Part shown: piece after piece, positions 9,153-16,499 of the stretch
Layout: each line of letters opens with the position of its first letter
How positions within the stretch are numbered: position 1 is the first letter of the stretch
Virus record (IMG/VR): IMGVR_UViG_3300035661_000042
Span: 1-64,000 of that record
DNA: 64,000 bases
Origin: a virus
Direction: 5' to 3' (one strand)
Notes under the pieces: generated by a model
Databases searched by the model: none
What the model was told of the DNA's origin: nothing
What the model saw: only the letters and a program-made list of their open reading frames with translations
Translations under genes and position numbers: made by a program

Positions 9153-9356
9153 TTACAGAATACCACGGGAGCAATTGCAGTTACAATTGCAATTGCAGGC
9201 GGTACTATAATCGTCATAGAAGATATGTGTGTGAGACACTAATTCATTCAAAATGCTAAGCATATTTTGAAATGTAGCAGCATTCACTTCATTACCTGCG
9301 GTAACAGTAGCAACTGTACCAGCAGCAGTTGTCTTTGTACTTGTGGATTCAGACAT
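9153..9356 (-). CDS. 67-aa Cys-Asn repeat peptide, candidate radical-SAM substrate
   Basis: A good ribosome-binding site (AAGGAAATACA before ATG) supports this small gene. Residues 1-20 are Ser/Thr-rich. Residues 25-50 (NAATFQNMLSILNELVSHTH then IFYDDY) contain H42-T-H44 and resemble the segment AADINVLIAMIN...VHSHT of the Hint protein encoded upstream. The C-terminus is ACNCNCNCNCSRGIL: five Cys (54, 56, 58, 60, 62) alternating with four Asn. Codons vary within the repeat (TGC/TGT, AAT/AAC), so it is not a simple recent expansion. With four radical-SAM genes directly downstream it fits a RiPP precursor whose core is the CN repeat. Unmodified metal binding by the Cys and HxH residues is the main alternative. 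Confidence 0.8.
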   Translation of the reverse strand: MSESTSTKTTAAGTVATVTAGNEVNAATFQNMLSILNELVSHTHIFYDDYSTACNCNCNCNCSRGIL

Positions 9357-9378
9357 TGTATTTCCTTTTTACTGTATG

Positions 9379-10737
9379 TTACAACACGGGAAGGGGTTGG
9401 ACAACAGGTAATTGAGGAATTACACTATCCCAGTCGAGCGTAGTATAGTCAAAGCCTGCTTGGTTGACACCGGCACCAACTACATATCCATTGACAATAA
9501 TTGGTGAACCGTTTGTGCGTGGAAGGTACAGTCGTGTGTTTGGATCAATAACTGATCCTGTACTTACTGTGTTAGTTTTCCATCCGTCTACGTGAGCCCA
9601 ATCAACAGCCTGATTGCCACCACGCATTGATTGATTATCTAACAGACCACCAATTTCCCCCGATGCTGCTTCTGCTTTCCACATTACTGGATTAGCTGAC
9701 CACCACCACTGTGATTGATTGGCATCACGTGTCCACATTGCGTGTTCTTCGGACCAGCTCAATGAATTGTCTTGGAATGTTTTCATACGGCGGCCGCCCA
9801 GGAACGGGCGGTCCATTGATATGACAGGTTCGGGATGACCCATTCCCATGATCATATCTCCCACATCAACGTCTTCAATCAATTTCCACGTTCCGTCTGC
9901 CATTAACACAAAACTACCGGCAGGAAAACAAGTGAGAACTGGTGGAACATATGTATATTCTGTACATTGAAGTGTGATTGAGGCAGTATCAAGTACTGCC
10001 AACGTCGAAGCGCTGCGAATTTGGACAGTTAATACTGATGTGATTGTGGTGTCTACTGCACCACTTGCAAGTGTCCACGAACGTGTAGTTCCAAGATTTA
10101 ACCACGTTCCAAGCGGAGATCCTGTCACAGATGATCCGCTTGATACTGTAACATACACATCGTAAGACGCTGCTGTCGTTAAGTCCACTGGCGCCATCGT
10201 ATTCCACTCAGCTCCTGTTGCTCCACCAGTATATGATAGTTGTCCATCATTAGCAAGGACGAGAGTAACAGAAGTTGGAGCAGAATCAGACCAACTATAC
10301 GTTTGAGCAGTTATGCTCGCCGTTTGACCCGTCACCCCAACACCGTCAGTAATCGTGTGTGAGTGAACCCGCATATTGTTGATCATGGCAATCAACACGT
10401 TAATGTCAGCAGCAGTAATTTGTGCATCAGTTGCAATTCCACCAGGCGTAGTAACAGCCCCGTATGCAGGCGTTGTTGCAAATGTTGTTTGTGATAGTAC
10501 TGTTCCACCTACCCCGTATGTTGTAACATTACCAAACGTATCAATTCCTTGAATATCTGTTGCACTGTGCGTATGACTGCGCCAGAGATTGTATACAGAG
10601 CTGTTGAGGCTGGCGAGATCAGACGCATATACAGACTTGCCCGCTGCCATCGCCACAATCAAGGCATTAACCACCGCTTGCATTGTTGCAATTGTGTATC
10701 CCAGAGGTGTAGAAGTTGTCGTTGAAACTTGTGGCAT
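9379..10737 (-). CDS. Tail-fibre protein with C-terminal Hint (hedgehog/intein-type) domain
   Basis: The 452-aa protein has two N-terminal helical segments, each ending in a His-x-His motif (LWRSHTHSATD near 52-61; VHSHTITDG near 124-132), followed by beta-sandwich-like sequence to about 265. A Hint domain begins at C270 (TCFPAGSFVLMADGTWKLI), with SWSEEHAMW as the conserved His block and SPIIVNGYVVGAG as the closing strand. Hint domains make an N-to-S acyl shift at the first Cys, which can cleave or ligate the protein. There is no C-terminal Asn-Cys splice junction, so splicing is not expected. A clear ribosome-binding site (AAGGACGGATC) precedes the ATG. It lies between a fibre gene and the Cys-Asn peptide gene. 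Function inferred as a virion tip protein. Confidence 0.8.
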   Translation of the reverse strand: MPQVSTTTSTPLGYTIATMQAVVNALIVAMAAGKSVYASDLASLNSSVYNLWRSHTHSATDIQGIDTFGNVTTYGVGGTVLSQTTFATTPAYGAVTTPGGIATDAQITAADINVLIAMINNMRVHSHTITDGVGVTGQTASITAQTYSWSDSAPTSVTLVLANDGQLSYTGGATGAEWNTMAPVDLTTAASYDVYVTVSSGSSVTGSPLGTWLNLGTTRSWTLASGAVDTTITSVLTVQIRSASTLAVLDTASITLQCTEYTYVPPVLTCFPAGSFVLMADGTWKLIEDVDVGDMIMGMGHPEPVISMDRPFLGGRRMKTFQDNSLSWSEEHAMWTRDANQSQWWWSANPVMWKAEAASGEIGGLLDNQSMRGGNQAVDWAHVDGWKTNTVSTGSVIDPNTRLYLPRTNGSPIIVNGYVVGAGVNQAGFDYTTLDWDSVIPQLPVVQPLPVL

Positions 10738-10746
10738 GATCCGTCC

Positions 10747-12081
10747 TTATGCGTACACAGCTGGATATACTTGCTTCCAGTTGCCGCCAGGAGGGCCGCC
10801 TGATCCACCGGCATTTGCGATATAGATTTTTCCCGAATCAATTGCAATGTCACCAGCTTTGTATACGCCAGACGTCCAGATGATAGGAACACCTGCGCCA
10901 ACACCTGCGCCAGCAATTGCTGCTGTCATTTGCGAAACGTTTACTGCATCGTTGGCATTTGTTCCAGTAGCAAGATTAACGATCTTGCTACTGTTCATGC
11001 TCAACTGTCCGCCGTTAATGTTGGCAGCACCACTAACGGTTAGTGTGCTACCAATCGATGCGGTTGTTCCAACAACCAAAGCACCACTTGCTGTTAGCGT
11101 GCCTCCTGATGTAATTGCACCCGCCGTTGAGATGGAGTTCAACGACGCCAACCCTGACGAAGATAGTGTTGTGAACGTGGAGTTCACGCTGTGTATGACA
11201 GTTCCAGCGCTGAACGTCACAGAACCTATTAGTGTACCACCAGATAATGGGAGGAACACGCCGGCGCCGCCACCTGATACCAAACTGGTTACTTGTGCCA
11301 GCGTTGTTGCATCTTGTGCACCAACGGCATTTGCCATTCCAGTAATTCTAAACGAACCCATTTCCAGATTACCGCTGGCCGTTGAAAGAGCCGCTCCTGT
11401 TGGACCAAGAATTTCCTGCCACGCAGCACCAGTGTATACAAGCAGATTACCTGTCGCTGTATTGTACCACAACATACCAGTAAGTGGTAGACTTGGAGTT
11501 GTGCCAGAGACGATAGTTCCTGACGGCGTATCCCACGTCGCTGTTGCTGCATTATAGACGTGAACGTTAATCTGGGGTGTAACTGCTGGGGAGATTGGTA
11601 CTGCACCCCCGATGATATAGGAACGTGGCAACCATGCAGCTGGTTCATACTTGCCAAGCGAATAGTAACCAAATAGAGTAACACCGTTGCTGTAATACTC
11701 ACCTTCAATTGGAGATACTGATGCAGTTCCTGATACAATGCCTGTGCCGTTGAGAAGTTTCCATTTGTTTGGAGCAACTTCCTTGATATCGTAGTAGTAC
11801 CACCCTTGCAGTACGTTACCGATCAAGGTATTACGATAGTACAGCGTTTGCTCTACCCACGTTTGACCGGTGATTGCGTAGCTTGGTGATGAAGCACTTG
11901 CAAAGTTTTCTGTCAAACGGACCAAGTCTTCGTCGACAGCCTCGCCCCATTCAAGTGCTCCGCGACCATACAACCGAAGAGATGTGTTGGCAGACGAACC
12001 ACCTGGGCCGTTGAAGCCGCCGGCTGGAATGCTAAAACTACCTTTTAGCGGGTCGGAAAAGTCGATTGCATATGCTGACAT
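10747..12081 (-). CDS. Tail-fibre protein, paralogue of the 613-aa fibre
   Basis: The 444-aa protein shares its N-terminal 90 residues in pattern with the protein at 1083-2924 (SDPLKGSF, LRLYGRG, GEAVDEDLVRLTENFA, GQTWVEQ). The rest is Gly/Ser/Thr-rich shaft sequence with GSVTFSAGTVIHS and STAGAITSGGTLTASGAL repeats. Its C-terminus (SGKIYIANAGGSGGPPGG) resembles carbohydrate-binding or tip modules that end in a Gly-rich stretch. It is first in the operon that continues into the Hint protein, the Cys-Asn peptide and the radical-SAM enzymes, behind a late promoter. Confidence 0.75.
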   Translation of the reverse strand: MSAYAIDFSDPLKGSFSIPAGGFNGPGGSSANTSLRLYGRGALEWGEAVDEDLVRLTENFASASSPSYAITGQTWVEQTLYYRNTLIGNVLQGWYYYDIKEVAPNKWKLLNGTGIVSGTASVSPIEGEYYSNGVTLFGYYSLGKYEPAAWLPRSYIIGGAVPISPAVTPQINVHVYNAATATWDTPSGTIVSGTTPSLPLTGMLWYNTATGNLLVYTGAAWQEILGPTGAALSTASGNLEMGSFRITGMANAVGAQDATTLAQVTSLVSGGGAGVFLPLSGGTLIGSVTFSAGTVIHSVNSTFTTLSSSGLASLNSISTAGAITSGGTLTASGALVVGTTASIGSTLTVSGAANINGGQLSMNSSKIVNLATGTNANDAVNVSQMTAAIAGAGVGAGVPIIWTSGVYKAGDIAIDSGKIYIANAGGSGGPPGGNWKQVYPAVYA

Positions 12082-12116
12082 GGGATATTCCTCAAAATAA
12101 GGCGTGGTGTACGCTT

Positions 12117-12123
12117 TATTTAT
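12117..12123 (-). promoter_or_regulatory. T4-type late promoter core for the fibre/radical-SAM operon
   Basis: ATAAATA on the minus strand, 36 bp upstream of the 444-aa fibre start. No other late core is seen before 2964, so the whole set from the fibre to the fourth radical-SAM gene could be read from it. Confidence 0.7.
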
Positions 12124-12144
12124 GTCAACGTGCCTACTTGTGGT

Positions 12145-12897
12145 TTAGATCCCCATTTCACCAACCAACATTTTGATCTTTGCAACTTCGTCGGGGTGTT
12201 GCGCGAACTTGTCTGGCCAATAGCTCGGTCTGATTAGATTTTCGAGGATGATTTTTTGCTCTGCGTTTGTGCGATGAACAAATGCATCTTTGAACGTTTT
12301 GCTGAACAACAGCAGCCACGGAGATAACTTCCGTACGTGTAAAAGGTGAATAATCGCCTGTATTGGCATATGATTGAACACTTCGGGAATTGCAATTTCG
12401 TGCTTGTCGCTGTATGCCATCACTGTTTCAATCGACAAGGTTGCGCTCTCCATTCCCGATGTCTTACGGTCGAGGAATTCAAGGTAGATTGAGTACACGT
12501 CGTCATTCATCCACATTGTAGGTGAATAATCCTTTGTTACCATCAGCCAAATGAACTTCTCCACTCTTGGCAACTCTACGCGTTTGGAAAAGTTGACAAA
12601 GTTGATGAACGTACGGAAGTATTTTGACGATAAGAAAGCAGGGCCCGGTGGTGGCATGCGCTTCATTGCACGCATCCACAGTTGATAGTAGTGCCACGCA
12701 ACTTGGCCTGTGGGTGAGCGAAACTCCTCCTCACGTTTCATTTGCTTACACTGATGCGCGAGGTAACGCCCCTCCAACACAAACACTTTATGGCATGACT
12801 TACAAGTGAAGCGTGATTGAATAGATGAGCGTCGGTCCTGCATATGTTCTATGGTTGTTCTCAACACAGGTGGCTCTCTTAATTTGAAATAATCCAC
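12145..12897 (-). CDS. Hypothetical protein with N-terminal zinc-finger-like Cys/His motif
   Basis: The longest version starts with GTG at 12897 and overlaps the MazG-like gene by 19 bp. A GTG at 12867 has a better ribosome-binding site (AAGAGAG), and an ATG at 12843 is also possible. In the 250-aa form, C32-x2-C35-x12-H48-x-C50 looks like a single zinc finger (FTCKSCHKVF...HQC). The remainder is helical with many aromatic residues and no recognised domain. It lies downstream of the clamp loader and MazG-like genes, suggesting DNA or nucleotide metabolism or its regulation; the role is unknown. Confidence 0.65.
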   Translation of the reverse strand: MDYFKLREPPVLRTTIEHMQDRRSSIQSRFTCKSCHKVFVLEGRYLAHQCKQMKREEEFRSPTGQVAWHYYQLWMRAMKRMPPPGPAFLSSKYFRTFINFVNFSKRVELPRVEKFIWLMVTKDYSPTMWMNDDVYSIYLEFLDRKTSGMESATLSIETVMAYSDKHEIAIPEVFNHMPIQAIIHLLHVRKLSPWLLLFSKTFKDAFVHRTNAEQKIILENLIRPSYWPDKFAQHPDEVAKIKMLVGEMGI

Positions 12898-13844
12898 GCA
12901 TTATCGTGTGAAACCTTTGTATCGTAAACAGAGAACTCTGCGTGAACATTGCCAACCGTCCACTTGGTCTTCAAGTTATCAACTGTGAATTCAAGCATTC
13001 CTGCGAAAATTTCATATGTTCCAGTCTTCTCACGCAGGGTAACCATGAGAACGACAGATCCATCTGCGTTCTTCTTGAACAGGTTTTGTGATGCGTGGAG
13101 ATTGATACCATTCATCTTGTATTCTGCAATCATTGCCCGCAGTGCTGGTAGATCTGGCTCTTTGAGAGTGACAGGGATGTGAGCTTCAAAGTAGCAATTT
13201 GTTGGCATTGGTTGGTTATCAACAGGAGCTGCCGGATGCCAGGGGACGGTTTCAATTTTGATACGAACAACGCTCAAATCACACTGTGCAAGTGATGCAG
13301 CGAGATTTTGAGCGTAGATATACGCTGTGCGGTTGGTTCCAAAGTGCTTTGACGACGTCATTGCGTCTGTCATTGCTGTTGTGCCGTTGGGGGTTTGGAG
13401 ATCGAGAATGATTGGTTTGCAATGTAGTTGCTTGCATATATCACGAAACATCTCAATATATGTGTGAGGGAAATCTTGCGTAACAGGGACGGGCAGCGCC
13501 ACTGTGATGTGAATCTCATACGGAAGTGGGTACTTGATCTCGTGTTCTTTGCTTTGCAACAGCGCCCACTTCTCTGCCTTTCGACTGAACATCTCATCGA
13601 CTTCATCGTCAGTAAAATCAAGGTCATACGCAACGGACAGAGCGCACAACACAGTATCAACAGCCTCTTCGAGAATCTGTTCGCGCTCGACAAATCGGTG
13701 AGTTGTCGCGTATGCGTTGTCAAAAGGCAGGGCAGCCTTCGCAAGCTCGCCAAATTCTTCACCAACTTTTAGTGTCTTTTGTGAGAGAGTTTTGCGGTCT
13801 TGCTTCGACAAGTACCGGACGTATTTGAGAAATTCAGGAGTCAT
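12879..13844 (-). CDS. MazG-like nucleotide pyrophosphohydrolase fused to an unknown domain
   Basis: Residues 1-95 form an all-alpha NTP pyrophosphatase-like domain: GEEFGELAKAA at 28-38 and EEAVDTVLCALS at 59-70 give the ExxE...ExxD metal-binding pattern. MazG-type phage enzymes hydrolyse nucleotides such as (d)NTPs or (p)ppGpp. Residues 105-321 are a separate domain with two similar openings, YEIHITVALPV and CYFEAHIPVTL, which suggests an internal duplication. The second half includes NLHASQNLF and MVTLREKTG. I do not recognise this domain. The ATG overlaps the gp62 stop (ATGA). MazG call is good; the C-terminal role is unknown. Confidence 0.75.
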   Translation of the reverse strand: MTPEFLKYVRYLSKQDRKTLSQKTLKVGEEFGELAKAALPFDNAYATTHRFVEREQILEEAVDTVLCALSVAYDLDFTDDEVDEMFSRKAEKWALLQSKEHEIKYPLPYEIHITVALPVPVTQDFPHTYIEMFRDICKQLHCKPIILDLQTPNGTTAMTDAMTSSKHFGTNRTAYIYAQNLAASLAQCDLSVVRIKIETVPWHPAAPVDNQPMPTNCYFEAHIPVTLKEPDLPALRAMIAEYKMNGINLHASQNLFKKNADGSVVLMVTLREKTGTYEIFAGMLEFTVDNLKTKWTVGNVHAEFSVYDTKVSHDNAWIISN

Positions 13845-14386
13845 CAGTATTCCAGTAATTGATCTACCAGTTTGGGTTTTTTACCTTTGACAGGCTTCTC
13901 AGGAGTATCCTCCTTTTCCTTGTCAACCTTCAACTCACGCCGGATCTTCGCAATCTCGTCTGGTTGCCAGCCGAGCTGTTCTGCCAAGCCAATAATATCA
14001 TCTCGCGACAGGATGTCAAGTACGTCAACAGCTTCTTTGGTACTGTACTTGAAGAATTGACGAATTACCTTGATCGTTGTTGGCTTTCCCGATTCACGCT
14101 TTGCTGGGAGTTTATTCCATACATATCGCTGCTTTCTACCGGAGTTACACACTGTTAGCAATTGCCAAAGCAACTGCTTGTGGGATGTTAGGGAAAACAT
14201 GTACGGATTGGCAAATTCGTTGATCAACACAATCTGACCAGGATCTTGTGTTCCAGACATCCAGCGCGTAACGAGGAACGGAAGAAAAGTCTTCCGTTCC
14301 TCATCAGTTAGCTTTTCGTAGAAATCTTCCTGCTTGGCATCAGCTGCACCAAGCACTCGGAAGATATCAAGTCTTTCTGTTGCCAT
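13844..14386 (-). CDS. 62: Clamp loader small subunit, gp62-like
   Basis: The 180-aa length matches T4 gp62 (about 187 aa). The sequence follows the gp62 pattern: INEFANPYMFSLTSHKQLLW, then GRKQRYVWNKLPAKRE, then IRQFFKYSTKEAVDVLDILS. These correspond to the conserved RxKRYxKW and helical SxxxAxxxxxIL blocks of T4 and cyanophage proteins. Gp62 joins four gp44 subunits to load the sliding clamp during DNA replication. The C-terminus is Lys/Pro-rich. The gp44 gene is close upstream, as expected. Identified by pattern only. Confidence 0.72.
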   Translation of the reverse strand: MATERLDIFRVLGAADAKQEDFYEKLTDEERKTFLPFLVTRWMSGTQDPGQIVLINEFANPYMFSLTSHKQLLWQLLTVCNSGRKQRYVWNKLPAKRESGKPTTIKVIRQFFKYSTKEAVDVLDILSRDDIIGLAEQLGWQPDEIAKIRRELKVDKEKEDTPEKPVKGKKPKLVDQLLEY

Positions 14387-14515
14387 TTTTGTTGGTTCAA
14401 AGAGTAAAAGGTATATAGTTGTTGCATTTCTTGTATCGTCGCATCGCTTTTTAGTCGGTTAGCACGCTCACCCTCATGAAGACTGCTGCAACATCGTTTT
14501 GTCGACATGTGTAAA

Positions 14516-14863
14516 TTACACCGTTTTTCTTGCTACTTGGTGAGCAGAAAATCTACGAGCACAAAACTTGCACTCCACAATCTCACCCTTATGGGCAAGC
14601 ATTTGGTATGGATGAACACAATCACGAACCATATCACGCCGCAGCGTAGAAATATCGTCAATGATTGGAGTCTTCGTTGCCATCAGGTCGAGGATCTGTT
14701 CTTCAATTGGACGTAGTTTTGCAATCAGCGAAACCATATTATCCATCTTGCGGTCCCACGATACCTTTTCACTGCGTGTTGCGTTGTCTGCGATAACTTC
14801 CAACACCCGACGTTCTTCTGTTTGTTGTGTTGTCTCGCCTTCTGGGCGCTTCCTGCGCGCCAT
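14516..14863 (-). CDS. Small hypothetical protein with Cys/His zinc-ribbon-like C-terminus
   Basis: The 115-aa protein has a basic, helical N-terminus (MARRKRPEGETTQQTEERRV) and a C-terminal set C82-V-H84 ... C98-K-F-C101 that could hold a zinc ion. No family recognised. Start and upstream stop share one base (TAATG) with the 210-aa gene, so the two are cotranslated. Its position between gp44 and gp62 suggests a replication or transcription accessory role, unproven. Confidence 0.7.
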   Translation of the reverse strand: MARRKRPEGETTQQTEERRVLEVIADNATRSEKVSWDRKMDNMVSLIAKLRPIEEQILDLMATKTPIIDDISTLRRDMVRDCVHPYQMLAHKGEIVECKFCARRFSAHQVARKTV

Positions 14864-15495
14864 TATCCCACCACCTTCATTGCGTGTTCGTAAGCAGTTG
14901 CAGCCAGTCTTTCAGCACGTTCGGCTCGGACCTCTTCGATGTACTTAACAGCACGACTATTTGGTGCGTATGCGCCTCCAAAATAGTAATCTTCTGTGAT
15001 AGCCTTTGGATCGTACGTTTCAGCAGCTTCGCCTGTTGCAAGATTGAAGGTGAAACTTGGCCCGGCCACAGGATTGACACCATCAATCGTAGAGTACCCA
15101 ATTGAACTGTTCTTTAGCATCATGTGCTCGGCAGTAAACGAAGCTTCACCGAGCGTAAGACGATCATCACGATCAGCTTCTGCGGCAGCCTGCAATTCCC
15201 GGTTCATTTCAGCAAGGGTAATTGCTGCTGATTTCCACATATCCATTGCTGACTCCAACTTCTGAACGCGCTGTTGTAGGTCAGCAAGTTGATCAACAGG
15301 ACTGTATGGAGTGCCAGTGAACGTAATTCCTTGGCCTGCTCCAACAATGTTGCCAACAAAATATGGTGACGAAGAGCCAACGGAACCTTCGAGATGTGAA
15401 AGTAAAGTAACGGCGCCATCAGGGTACGGTTCTGTTGGTAATGTAATTGAGTTGGCGTATTCGTATATACCGAACGTTGTCTTCTTATCAGTCAT
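14863..15495 (-). CDS. Hypothetical protein with central coiled coil
   Basis: Start set at ATG 15495, preceded by a strong ribosome-binding site (AAGGAGAACAAC); a longer open frame to 15726 overlaps gp44. The 210-aa product has a Gly/Pro-rich N-terminal third, a predicted coiled coil (DQLADLQQRVQKLESAMDMW to LQAAAEADRDDR) and a charged helical C-terminus. No motif identifies a function. It lies 10 bp after gp44. Confidence 0.7.
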   Translation of the reverse strand: MTDKKTTFGIYEYANSITLPTEPYPDGAVTLLSHLEGSVGSSSPYFVGNIVGAGQGITFTGTPYSPVDQLADLQQRVQKLESAMDMWKSAAITLAEMNRELQAAAEADRDDRLTLGEASFTAEHMMLKNSSIGYSTIDGVNPVAGPSFTFNLATGEAAETYDPKAITEDYYFGGAYAPNSRAVKYIEEVRAERAERLAATAYEHAMKVVG

Positions 15496-15505
15496 GTTGT
15501 TCTCC

Positions 15506-16441
15506 TTATAGTTGACCGAGGCGTATAAACAATGCTGCTGCGTTGATCTCTGGATCTGCAACAATTGTGTTTTTATAGAGGTGTTCAGCAATTGCAAGAA
15601 TTGCTTCTTCCCACTTTTCGTTGTTACTAAATTTTGGAGCACGTGAAATGTTCTCATACAAGAACCGATACACGCTCTCCCATTCGTCTGATGTAACACT
15701 TGAACACACAAGCTTACGGGCTTCAACCCACTTGTTTGATTCTATCAGATCAATCAGTTTGAATTTATAATCGCCCGTTTCTCCGGATAACGTTGGAGCT
15801 TGCAGTTCTTTATCGACTGTATTTTGTTGTAGCAGATTTACCATCTTGCGTACATCAGGATATCCGTAAGCAAGGTACTTGTCAAGTAGATCAAGGTCGA
15901 ACTTAACACCCTCTGTTGCTAAAATTCGAATCAAGTATTCAGCAATGTCATTCGAATCCGCTGCGCGGAAGAAGAACTCTTGGCACCTTGATCGAATTGG
16001 CGCGATGATCTTATTAACGTGGTTGCACGTCAAAATAAACCGGACAAACTCGCTCGTCTCTTCCATGAACCTCTTCAATGCAGCCTGTGCTTGTGGCGTA
16101 AGCATGTCTGCTTCTTCAAGGTGGACAATCTTGAACCGCCCCATAGCCATCGACATGGCAAAGTTTTTAATCTGGTTACGAAACGTGTCAATTCCGCGCT
16201 CATCTGACGCATTGATTGTTAGTACGTCCGTGTCATCTAACTCCATCGATCGTATCAAAATCTGGGCCAATGTTGTCTTACCGCTACCTTGTACGCCTGA
16301 CAACAGTAGCTGTGGAATTGATTTGTCGTTAATCATACGCATTACAGCAGCCTTCTGCTGTGCGTCATGAAAGATGTAATCAGTTACAGACTGCGGCCTG
16401 TATTTTTCTACCCACAACAAGTGGTTGTTATTCTGTGCCAT
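15506..16441 (-). CDS. 44: Sliding clamp loader large subunit, gp44-like AAA+ ATPase
   Basis: The ATG at 16441 (MAQNNNHLLWVEKYRP) is chosen over an upstream in-frame ATG because it follows a ribosome-binding site AAGGAGA. The 311-aa protein has the WVEKYRP opening of clamp loaders, Walker A GVQGSGKT at 49-56, Walker B VHLEEAD near 106-112, and the SRC arginine-finger motif at 151-153 (IRSRCQ). Gp44 forms the ATPase of the clamp loader with gp62. The ribosome-binding site lies in one arm of a perfect 12-bp inverted repeat, suggesting translational control. Confidence 0.95.
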   Translation of the reverse strand: MAQNNNHLLWVEKYRPQSVTDYIFHDAQQKAAVMRMINDKSIPQLLLSGVQGSGKTTLAQILIRSMELDDTDVLTINASDERGIDTFRNQIKNFAMSMAMGRFKIVHLEEADMLTPQAQAALKRFMEETSEFVRFILTCNHVNKIIAPIRSRCQEFFFRAADSNDIAEYLIRILATEGVKFDLDLLDKYLAYGYPDVRKMVNLLQQNTVDKELQAPTLSGETGDYKFKLIDLIESNKWVEARKLVCSSVTSDEWESVYRFLYENISRAPKFSNNEKWEEAILAIAEHLYKNTIVADPEINAAALFIRLGQL

Positions 16442-16448
16442 CAAAGGG

Positions 16449-16490
16449 TCTCCTTGGCTTATCTTATAATTATACAACAAGCCAAGGAGA
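16449..16490 (-). promoter_or_regulatory. 12-bp stem-loop masking the gp44 ribosome-binding site
   Basis: TCTCCTTGGCTT (16449-16460) pairs exactly with AAGCCAAGGAGA (16479-16490), leaving an 18-nt A/T-rich loop. In the mRNA the 3' arm is AAGCCAAGGAGA, followed by CCCUUUG and the gp44 AUG, so the Shine-Dalgarno sequence is inside the stem. No U-run follows, so it is not a standard terminator. Confidence 0.75.
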
Positions 16491-16499
16491 AATCAACGG

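Noticed and set aside
9379-10737. Intein in the fibre gene
   Set aside because: The Hint domain is at the C-terminus with no Asn plus Cys/Ser/Thr junction and no following extein, so protein splicing is not expected.
14387-14515. Possible small gene (frame 14308-14508) between gp62 and the 115-aa gene
   Set aside because: It would overlap gp62 by about 79 bp, has no clear ribosome-binding site and no recognisable motif. The 129-bp gap shows no other feature I can support.
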